Assembly: GCA_036250225.1 (NCBI GenBank)
Contig: JAPZLL010000013.1
Span: 248,001 to 312,000, forward strand
DNA from: Cercophora sp. LCS_1
Taxonomy: Eukaryota > Ascomycota > Sordariomycetes > Sordariales > Lasiosphaeriaceae
Length of the DNA stretch: 64,000 bases
Reading direction: 5' to 3'
The notes below the pieces were generated by a model. It searched no databases. It had not been told where the DNA came from and was given only the letters and a program-made list of their open reading frames with translations. The position numbers and the translations under genes were made by a program. Shown one piece after another: positions 41,967 through 50,851 of this stretch (position 1 is its first letter; each line of letters begins with the position of its first letter).

Positions 41967-44900
41967 GTTTACTGTCTTGGGAATGGCACTGCTGGTGTCT
42001 GGTTGGGCTCCTGCTCTAAAGAGTTTGGGATGGTGAGAGAGCTTTGGAATCGACCAGCGATGACGACCAGCGTGGTACAAAACAAATAGGAGAAAAATAA
42101 AAGAATAACGTATATATACTAATACAGTTGAGAAGAAGAGGTATGGGATGACTACTGAGCGCAGCTCGTGTGTCTGGAGAGAAAAATTGGACGAGGAGAG
42201 GGCGTCCGAAGGCCTTCATATACATGACCCCGACAACTCGCCTCTTCGTTCTCGCGATGGCAAGTCCGCCACGGAGAGAGCTCCCATGCTGGTTTGCGAT
42301 AAGAGCATCCCGTTCAAACAAGACTCCGACAGGGAATCCAAGGGCGCACGCCGGGGCAAGACACGATAGTTCGAGATCGTGAAACACGGTTGACACTGGT
42401 CAATCGACGGACAGGAATAGACTCGGCAGCGACGAGGGCCTAGATGACAGAGGCTGGAGGTCTGGGTGGAGCACGACGTGAGGGAAGCTGTCCATGTTGG
42501 ACAAGGAGGGAGGTCTTGGCATCGAGTTTATACGATCGAGGCGGCGAGTGCGAACGCTTGGTCCAGAAAAGGTAGAGTGTCGCGTGTGGTCCTGCGACCT
42601 GCCAAGACATTCTTGATGTTCCAGGTTGCCAAGCTACGCCCAGAAAAAGATTGAGGTCAAGCATTTTCCCCCACGATGTGTCTCCGCTTCGAGCAGGGAT
42701 CATCGACGGAAGCTTTCTTGGCCAACGAGATCGCAGCCTTGACACTCGCACGTCCGTCCATGCAAGGGTCCGCGACGGCATTTTGCTGCCGTGCATTGTG
42801 CAGAACCGCGAATTCGCGAGACGCAGCATGGGATTCTGGTGGAGACGCAGCATGGGAAAGTTTGAGCGACCGAACGTCGGCTTCTGTTGCCATTTTGAGC
42901 GAGGCCCTCGGGGAGATCGCACAGTGCTGAGATGTGGTGGTGCCGATAGGTTCCTCCCGTGTTCAATATCTTGTTGCGGTCGGCTCAAGCTGCCGAAACG
43001 AAAAGCCAGCCCAACGACATTCGGGGTCAAGTGGAAGTACGCCATAAGGTTTGCCCCATGCCCCGTCAAGACCTGCCTGCATAGCTCTCGGGAAGTGGCG
43101 GCCATGGCCGTTCTCAAACACAACCTTTGCCGCTTACACTTTCTCTGACTCGAATGCTCCAAAATGTTTGCTTCCAGGAGCTCGATACCTTGTCGACGGC
43201 CTCTTTTCTCAAACAGCCGCCACCACCAGTTCGCCATCTTTTCCTGACCGACGAGCTTGCTGAGCAGGAGCCCCTCTTTGTTGTTTGATGTTGCTGAGAT
43301 GAAACCCACAGTGAAGCTTGACCCTTATTTCGTGGTCCCGATGAAGCTTTGGAACTTGGAGCTCACTTGTCTGATCCGGAAGGTGGTGGAGTAGTGTGCG
43401 AAGAGATGTTTCCGACACCCATAACCCCATCCGAGCGGTCGTTGGAGGTGGAAGCTCAAGGTTCGATGGAAATGTTTGTTTATTTTTTGGCTCTCTGCTT
43501 CATGTCTGCTCTCCTGAAAGGTAATCCAGATCCATGAGGTCAACGACCCATGCTGGTAGACCACACCGGTAAGCCTTGCCGTCTTGCCAATAGCACTAGT
43601 GGGATAGCCCGGGTGAATCAGGGATGTAACCCACAATACGTGACGCCTGGTCTGTTGCCTCTATTTCTGTCATACGTTGATCTGATCGTCACGACCCAAG
43701 GCTAGGTCGATTATGCCTAGAATCCGGTCGAATGGCGAAAAACTGTCTCCGGTATGATCTGCAAATCTACAAATCGGGGATTATGGAAGGATTTTCGAAA
43801 ATCGAAGTATTCTCATCAAGTTCTAAGAATAGTGCTCCACACGGTAGCCACGTTTCGGCGCCCGACGGTGCGGCAAGCCTCTGGCTCTCGACTAAGACGA
43901 CGGGGAGGTGTGAAAAATGGAAAAGGTTGAGAGTCAATAATGTGAATAAAACTGTAGCTGTTCGGGATAGAACTCTGTCTAGAGATGTGTGACTCTCCAT
44001 GAGGGACTGCTCTATAGGTTAGAATCATAGCAGCGAGGGACAAGGCGCAGACAAACGAATGTATGCCCAAGGTTATCCCTCACGATCAGATGTGCAACTC
44101 ATGGAAAGGCCACCGTCTCGGTGGGAGAAACGCTGGAGCAGAGACGTGCTAGGTTGGATGATACTGAGGCTCCGGAACAAGGACAGTGCGTCCCGACCTG
44201 CTCAACCCCCGGATGAGGTGCTGCGTCGGGACCCTAAAACAGCCTACGTGGCTTGCCAAAAGCGTTGAAGCTCCTCGTCTTGTGGATGAAGATGTTGGTG
44301 GGAGGAGGACGCCACTTGAAGCTTGTCTGGAAGGATTTCCGGTTGAACTTGGAGCCTACAGCTGCGACCGCCTCAATGTGTTGCTATCGTCTTTGAAGAC
44401 GCCAGCCCCTACCTCTTTCCCGATGGAAAATAGGACATCGATTCGCTGCCCTTTTCGTCTCATTCCTTCTGAGAAATCCCGTAACGATGTGCTTGTTTTT
44501 CTATCTTGTTGTAAGCCATATCTTTTGCTCGAGCCTGACCTGTTAAAGTTAACTTCCCATTCCGTGTAAGAGGCCCAACATGGCCACCGGCCTGAGAATT
44601 CGCATGCCCATCAGGTGGTCGGTGAGTAATCTGGATTCGATCTCGGCGCGGAACCTCGAATGGTTGTGACCCCGCGAAATGACCATTGAGTTCCAAGCAC
44701 CAAAGGGTGGTCACCACCTTGCATATCTCCTCGTGCTCCGCGCAAAGCTGTGCCACGTCCACGCCGTCCTCGACATGATGGAGCCGACACTGCTGAAGGC
44801 GCCCAAATACCCGGCCTGGGAAGAAGTGGAGCTGAGGAAAGGTGCCAAGGGGGATCCTGTGCTGCTTCTGCCCAGGAACCGAACGTTATCCGTTATCGAC

Positions 44901-45121
44901 GAGTCCCGCCAATCGATGCATCTTCCCACAAAATGTTCAAGGACCCACCAAGCCTCCGATAGCCAATCACAATAGCCTTGATGGCCGGTGCTTTACGTGA
45001 AATTTTGGCTCCTAGATTTTCCTGGCGAGAATCTTCGCATTGGTGTGTCGTTTGAACATCGTCCAACTTATTGATACCACTTTGCGCTCCCTTTGTTCGC
45101 TTTTCGCTCCTCACATCAAAA
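41967..45121. other. 3.1-kb region without a recognisable gene, upstream of TUF1
   Basis: It begins with the promoter of the secreted-protein gene. A 289-codon minus-strand frame (42440-43309) and a 98-codon plus-strand frame (44679-44975) are open, but neither shows a motif, and their composition (many Arg, Ser, Trp) is not convincing. The part from 43.7 to 44.0 kb is more AT-rich than its surroundings. It may contain decayed sequence; I can name none. Confidence 0.4.
42111..42118 (-). promoter_or_regulatory. Candidate TATA box of the secreted-protein gene
   Basis: TATATATA lies about 145 bp upstream of the ATG at 41964-41966 on the minus strand. Position and sequence fit a strong core promoter; expression was not tested. 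Confidence 0.45.
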
Positions 45122-46514
45122 ATGGCGGCGTCCTTGAGGTCACTTGCTCCGCTCCTGCGGACTGCGCGATGCTCCTTCAGACAAAACACCACAAACCCCC
45201 TTGTTTCCCTCCAGCGGCAGACCAGGACGCCGGTCCTCAACTTTGCGAGGACGTACGCCGTTTTTGAGCGCAGCAAGCCCCACGTCAACATTGGTATGCC
45301 ATTGCCCGAGGTAATTGGGTTCGCACCCAATTCTAACGTTGCGATCTGCAGGCACAATCGGCCACGTCGATCACGGCAAGACCACCCTCTCGGCCGCCAT
45401 CAGCAAGAGACAGGCTGAGAAGAACCTTGCCAGCTTCCTCGACTATGGCGCCATTGACAAGGCTCCCGAGGAGCGGAAGCGTGGTATCACCATTTCCGCC
45501 ACCCACATCGAGTACTCGACCGAGAACCGCCACTACTCCCACGTCGACTGCCCGGGTCACGCCGATTACATCAAGAACATGATCACGGGTGCGGCCCAGA
45601 TGGATGGCGCCGTCATTGTCGTTGCCGCTTCGGATGGTCAGATGCCCCAGACTCGTGAGCACTTGCTCCTCGCCCGCCAGGTCGGTATCCAGAAGATTGT
45701 TGTCTTCGTCAACAAGGTCGATGCTCTCGAGGACCCCGAGATGTTGGAGCTCGTCGAGATGGAGATGCGCGAGCTTCTGAGCCAGTACGGATTTGAGGGT
45801 GACGAGACCCCCGTCGTTATGGGTTCTGCCCTCTGCGCCCTCGAGGGCAAGCGCCCTGAAATCGGCGAGCAGAAGATCGATGAGCTCCTCAAGGCTGTTG
45901 ACGAGTGGATTCCCACCCCCCAGCGTGACACCGACAAGCCTTTCCTGATGGCTGTTGAGGACGTTTTCTCCATTCCCGGGCGTGGTACTGTTGCCTCTGG
46001 CCGTGTTGAGCGTGGTACCCTCACCAGGGATTGCGAGGTTGAGCTCGTTGGAAAGGGCACTGAGGTCATCAAGACCAAGGTCACTGATATCGAGACTTTC
46101 AAGAAGTCTTGCAACGAGGCCATGGCTGGTGACAACTCCGGTCTTCTCCTTCGTGGTGTCCGTCGTGAGGACCTCAGGAGAGGCATGGTCGTCTGCAAGC
46201 CCGGCACCGTCAAGGCCCACAGCAAGGTCCTCGTCTCCCTCTACGTCCTCTCCAAGGAGGAGGGTGGCCGCCACACTCCCTTCGGCAACAACTACCGCCC
46301 CCAGGTCTACGTCCGCTCTGCTGACGAGGCCTGCTCGCTCAACTTCCCTGAGGGTACCGAGGATGCCGACTCCAAGATGGTCATGCCTGGCGACAACGTC
46401 GAGATGGTTGCTTCCCTCCACACACCCCTCGCCATGGAGGCTGGACAGCGCATTACCCTCAGAGAAGGTGGCCGTACCGTTGCCACCGGTATCGTCACCC
46501 GCGTTATTGAGTAA
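45122..46514 (+). CDS. TUF1: Mitochondrial translation elongation factor EF-Tu
   Basis: Two exons, 45122-45293 and 45352-46514, with a 58-bp intron (GTATGC..TGCAG, branch TTCTAACG) joined inside HVNIG-TIGHVD; 444 aa. Seen: an N-terminal presequence rich in Arg, Ser and Leu without acidic residues (MAASLRSLAPLLRTARCSFR), then G1 GHVDHGKT (61-68), RGITIS, DCPGHADYIKNM, NKVD and the domain 2-3 signatures through RTVATGIVTRVIE. Known: it delivers aminoacyl-tRNA to the mitochondrial ribosome. Synonymous choice is strongly C-biased, consistent with high expression. Confidence 0.98.
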
Positions 46515-47629
46515 GGGAATGAAAAAATGGATGAAGCAAAGTCATGATCCGGTTTCCACCGTGATGAGAGGGATTCAGTTTGGGTCCTTGAATTTAGATG
46601 GGCGGGTTTGGTATGGAGTTGATCTGCGGAATAATGGGGGCTGGCTTTAGCAACGACATTCACGCATGTAATACTAGGAGAGGCTGCCTCGAGGAGCTGC
46701 CGCCCATGTATATTGTCTCGAGACTCACTGATCTCCCCTCTATTCTTCTTTTATTGTCTTTAGAATCTGTAGTATAAACGAGATATGCAAGACGATAATA
46801 GAATCAGTGGTACGGTTATCAATCAAAGTGGCGCGGGAGTGGGTGAACACGGTCCGTGAATGGATTTACAGACAAGAGTGGACAACATCCTACCGCACGT
46901 CACCAGAAATTTGGCTGGGGTCGGAGGAAGACAATCATCAGACGGAGAACCGGGCAGCCAGTCCGTCAGAGGGAATTGCGTAAGATCTTCAACAACCTAG
47001 CGGGCCAAAGTCACATCACGGTTCACACTTGGCTCGTCCCTGTTTTCGTGTGCCCTCTATTGGTGCCGTGTCACTGACAAAGTCATAGCAAAATGAAGAA
47101 ACACATTTGCTAGACAGGGCCCAGGCGCCCCCAAAACCGAGAAGTTGCCCCTTGATCGATGTTCCGCGCCCGAAGGGAAAGGATCAAAACCCATATGAAC
47201 TCCGCATCACACGCGCCCAAAACCCAATTCACAGCCCCCTCAGAGCCCTTTTTGTGCCACCGATTCCGTTTTGGCACACGCACCCGTGAAGAGACAGAAA
47301 ACAGACGTCGGAAATCGGCGGGTAAAACAGGGTCGCGATGGAGGAGGTGGAGAGACAATTCGCGATATCGGGTGGTCCGGGGTGGGAATTACTGGTGTGA
47401 TTTTTTTTGTTTGTCCGGTTCCTGTCTTTTTGTCGTTGGCTATGAGAGAGAGCGAGCGGTTCCCTTCATAGATCGACCCTTATCCACATCCACCACACAG
47501 CCGTCCGTCCCACCCAATCCGTTCATTCCCTTGTCCTTTTTCCCAATTTACATCATGTTTCTCAGGTCGTCATGGTGTCGTGGGATCGTCCCCCATCGTG
47601 GGTGGGTTCATCGGAGGAGGTGAAGGAAT
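46515..47629. other. Convergent 3' region of TUF1 and RPS29
   Basis: About 1.1 kb. AT-richer sequence with AATAGAA/AATAAT-like signals around 46740-46800 may be TUF1 3' end formation. No coding signal is seen. Confidence 0.4.
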
Positions 47630-47920
47630 TTATCGGTGCTGCGGAAGAGTATAGTTGTTAGGGAGGCCGACAGGGGAGAGGGGGCAAGTAACAAACCTTG
47701 ACGAAGCCAATGTCGTTGGCCTTCTCACGGAAGCACTGACGGCAGATGTTGAGGCCGTACTTGCGGATGAGACCGGCCTTGTGGGTGCAGACACGGCTGT
47801 TTTGTCCCTCGCGGTTAGCGACTTTTTTTCGAGATTGTTGGTGTTTTCTCCTCCTTACCAGCCACGAGCACCCTTGCCGTAGTTGCGAGGGCGCGAGTTC
47901 CAGACGGATTCGTGAGACAT
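47630..47920 (-). CDS. RPS29: 40S ribosomal protein S29 (uS14)
   Basis: Three exons: 47859-47920, 47697-47796 and a 9-nt last exon 47630-47638 (His, Arg, stop); 56 aa, the exact family length. Introns are 62 and 58 bp. The protein reads MSHESVWNSRPRNYGKGARG, then zinc-ribbon cysteines C22-x2-C25 (CRVC) and C40-x2-C43 (CRQC), and ends IGFVKHR. It is a component of the small ribosomal subunit. The last exon is proven by the need for a stop after FVK and by the acceptor CCGCAG. It is divergent from the Erp38 gene, with about 610 bp between the start codons. Confidence 0.97.
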
Positions 47921-48533
47921 CTTGAGAGATTTTTTTTTGTCGCGGAGTTGCGGACGGGTTTGTCGGAATTCAAAGTGGGTTGGGGTGTTGGGCGATGTCG
48001 TCGACGGAGGTGGTTTTCGCGAAAAGTGTTGGCGATTTTGCGTCAGACCAAATCTTGGGGGTAATTTTTTGGTGTGGGCTTTTCCAACCAGGGCTTGAAT
48101 TGTGGTGTGGCTTGAGCAATAAATGGTGGGGCGGGCGGTGAGGGAAAATAGATTGTGGCGCACGCGGGACGATAAGATAGACTTATCGGTTCACCTAGGT
48201 GAGATGGAAAATGGAGAGCGGCTAAAATGCACACAGTGAAACACCCCCATGGCGGGCACGGTATGCGGGGGAACAAGCTCGGGGATTCTGGCTGGAGGGG
48301 GCGGGAGAGTGCAGCGGTGCGGTAAGCTCTTCTGCCAAACGGCCAAAGTGGCATCTTTTTTTCCCTTGAGATTTCAAAGCATCATTGCCACTTTATTTTG
48401 TCGTTGAGCCGGATCTCTTCTCAACCTCCGGGCGAAGTTTTGTTTCTCCTCAGGATTCTTTTTCTCCATCTTTTCGTCGGATACCAAAGCCTGCGTTCCC
48501 CAATTGCTCTTTGTCAGCTCTACCTAGACCGCC
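47921..48533. promoter_or_regulatory. Divergent promoter region of RPS29 and the Erp38-like PDI
   Basis: 613 bp between two start codons. The half near the PDI gene is T- and CT-rich. I found no exact unfolded-protein-response or other named element by eye. Confidence 0.5.
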
Positions 48534-49669
48534 ATGCTTCTCAAGAGCTTCGTGGTCGCCGGCCTCTCGGCTGTCGTAGCGGCCAAGTCGGCTGTTCTCG
48601 ACCTTATCCCCTCCAATTTTGACGATGTTGTCCTCAAGTCCGGCAAGCCGACTCTCGTCGAGTTCTTCGCCCCGTGGTGCGGCCACTGCAAGAACCTCGC
48701 TCCCGTCTACGAGGAGCTCGCCTCAAACTTCGAGTATGCCAAGGACAAGGTCCAGATCGCAAAGGTCGACGCAGATGCTGAGAAGTCTCTCGGCAAGCGC
48801 TTCGGTATCCAGGGCTTCCCTACCCTCAAGTGGTTCGACGGAAAGAGCGACCAGCCAACCGACTACAGTGGTGGGCGGGACATCGATGCCCTGAGCGACT
48901 TCATTTTCCAGAAGACTGGTGTCAGGACCAAGAAGAAGGCGTCGGCTCCCCAGAACGTGGTCATGCTCACGGATGACTCGTTCAAGAAGACAATTGGCGG
49001 CGACAAGAGCGTGTTCGTTGCGTTCACTGCTCCCTGGTGCGGCCGTATGTTCCCCGGTGCATTCTTCACGAGTTGTACCCTAGCTAACACATTGCAGACT
49101 GCAAGAACCTCGCCCCTGTCTGGGAGGACCTCTCTCTTACGTTTGCCAACGAGCCTAATGTTGTTGTCGCCAAGGTCGACGTCGAGGCTGAGAACAGCAA
49201 GCGCACCGGGGAGGAACAGGGCGTCAAGTCATACCCCACCATCAAGTTCTTCCCCAAGGGTAAGACCGAGGGCGAGTACTACGATGGCGCTCGTGGTGAG
49301 GCCGACTTTGTCGAGTTTCTCAACATCAAGACTGGCACTCACCGCGTTGCTGGTGGAGGCCTCGATGAGGATGCCGGCACTATCGAGGTTCTTGACGACA
49401 TCGTTGCCAAGTACGTTGGTGGCGCCTCGCTGACTGAGGTTACGGCCGAGGTCAAGAAGGCCGCCGAGTCTCTCAAGGACAAGTTTGCTGCTTACTACCT
49501 CCGCGTTCTTGAGAAGTTGGCCAAGAACGAGGGCTATGTCACCAAGGAGCTCGCTCGTCTCGAGGGTATTGTCGCCAAGCCCGGCCTTTCTCCTGCCAAG
49601 CTGGACGAGCTCACCAGCAAGGTCAACATTCTCCGCAAGTTTGAGAAGGAGGCCAAGGATGAGCTCTAA
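48534..49669 (+). CDS. erp38: Protein disulfide isomerase of the Erp38 type, KDEL-terminated
   Basis: Two exons, 48534-49044 and 49098-49669, with a 53-bp intron that interrupts the second active site (CG-H-C); 360 aa. Seen: a signal peptide (MLLKSFVVAGLSAVVAA), two thioredoxin domains with active sites CGHC at 49-52 and 169-172, then a helical C-terminal domain like the ERp29 D domain, and the ER-retrieval signal KDEL at the very end. Known: it forms and rearranges disulfide bonds in the ER; the layout equals Neurospora Erp38 and Aspergillus TigA. The start directly precedes the signal peptide. A homopolymer-flanked assembly gap lies about 130 bp after the stop. Confidence 0.97.
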
Positions 49670-49868
49670 TCTCTGGGTTCGGCCAGGGTTGAGGGGGTGA
49701 AGGTGATACGAAGGACGATGGTGGCTTGTAATGGCTATATAAAGACGTGGGAAAACAGATACCCGCGCAAATGTGCGACGCGTTTTACGGTTCATGAGCT
49801 TGGGGGGGGGGGGGGGGGGGGGGGGGATTTTGTGAAAAAAAAAACAAAAATTGACCCCNNNNNNNNNN

Positions 49869-49920
<52 letters not shown>

Positions 49921-50073
49921 ACCGTGTGAGATAAATACACAACATTGACCCCTTGCTGTCAACTAAGACTCTGTGAAGAATATGGTCCAACCGCCAGCAA
50001 TTAACTCGGACTCCCCTTGCTGTTCAAATCGACCTCGCAGGTATGATTGAATGACAGCGTATACTAATGCGCC
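49670..50073. other. 3' region of Erp38 and HSBP1 containing an assembly gap
   Basis: Both neighbours end here. G25 (49802-49826), a short A-rich stretch, ten N (49859-49868) and C52 (49869-49920) fill the middle. No gene. Confidence 0.7.
49802..49920. repeat. G25 ... N10 ... C52 homopolymer block (assembly gap)
   Basis: G25 and C52 are complementary and could form a hairpin. The 10-N block shows that the assembler did not resolve this place, so its length and content are unreliable. Confidence 0.9.
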
Positions 50074-50415
50074 TTAATTGAACCCAGGATCCTTTTTATC
50101 CTTGTTTGCAAGTATTTGTTGCTCGAGATTGTCCAATCGCCGGGACATCTCATCCACTGAGACCACGCTGTCAGTGCGAGACGCAGCGATTGAGCGACCA
50201 CCTACTCTTTGCAAAGATCTCGCTTGACACGCCAGCAAACTTGTTCGAGAGTGTGTTTAGGAGGTCCTCTACCTGGGCGGTGAGCTCTCCGCGCGCATCA
50301 TCTACAGAGTTCTGGAGACGGGATTAGTGTCACTTTGAGCGGTGCAACGGCTCACGAGCGCAAGTCGGGGGCCTACGTTTGCTTGGCTCGTGCTAGAATC
50401 GGCGTTTGAGGCCAT
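50074..50415 (-). CDS. Heat shock factor-binding protein 1 (HSBP1) homologue
   Basis: Three exons: 50377-50415, 50206-50311, 50074-50156; 75 aa, the usual length. Introns are 65 and 49 bp; the second splits the Met codon of K-M-DEMSRRL. The protein starts MASNADSSTSQANNSVDDA, then LTAQVEDLLNTLSNKFAGVS, MDEMSRRLDNLEQQIL and DKKDPGFN. The LTxxVxxLLxxLxxKF and MDEMxxRLDxLEQ pattern with heptad hydrophobics is the HSBP1 coiled coil. Known: it binds the trimerisation domain of heat shock factor in animals and plants; its role in fungi is little known. It is divergent from the RING E3 gene, with 436 bp between start codons. Confidence 0.9.
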
Positions 50416-50851
50416 GGCGCGACAAATTGAGGGTAGCTGTTCCGATAACCAAGTGTGGGTTGTAATGAATTGCTGCGGGTGAGAAGAAGACAATGATTTG
50501 TTTTGGCGGTCTCTCCCGAGTTCGAGATGCGATTGCTGGTGTTTGGCGGTCGCAACCTGATGGCTGCTTGGCTGCACAGTGTCCTTATTTACGGCATTGG
50601 ACCGTTGCACACAGTGCGCAGTCGCATGGCAGCTAATGTGGGTCCCATTTTCGCCTCACCATCAGCAGCTCATCCAGCTTGGGGAAACCTCACGTCGTCA
50701 TCTGAGATTCCGTCTCATCACACCTATAATTCGTCTTTCCCACCCCCAGCAATCCCGCTCTCCAAGGAATCAACAGGCACACCTTTTCATCGCGGGCCAG
50801 CTTATAATACCAGAAAATGCGCCTCTCATCACGATAATACCCCCTGCAGCA
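50416..50851. promoter_or_regulatory. Divergent promoter region of HSBP1 and the Dsc/Tul1-like E3
   Basis: 436 bp between the two ATG codons. The E3 frame stays open upstream to 50579 and contains Pro/Arg/Gln-rich sequence without family resemblance, so it is taken as leader. No exact heat-shock element was seen. Confidence 0.5.

Noticed and set aside
42440..43309. Minus-strand open frame of 289 codons upstream of the secreted-protein gene
   Set aside because: No motif, Arg/Ser/Trp-rich composition and no plausible partner exons; more likely chance in GC-rich DNA.
44679..44975. Plus-strand frame of 98 codons starting with ATG before TUF1
   Set aside because: Partly protein-like but no recognised family, no supporting exons and close to the TUF1 leader; not enough to call a gene.
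45333..46421. Open frame of 362 codons antisense to TUF1
   Set aside because: It mirrors the TUF1 coding strand, whose strong codon bias keeps the opposite frame open. Leu/Asp/Val-rich composition with no motif.
50579..50851. N-terminal extension of the RING E3
   Set aside because: The 91 extra residues are Arg/Pro/Gln-rich without family resemblance; the ATG at 50852 lies directly before the signal anchor.
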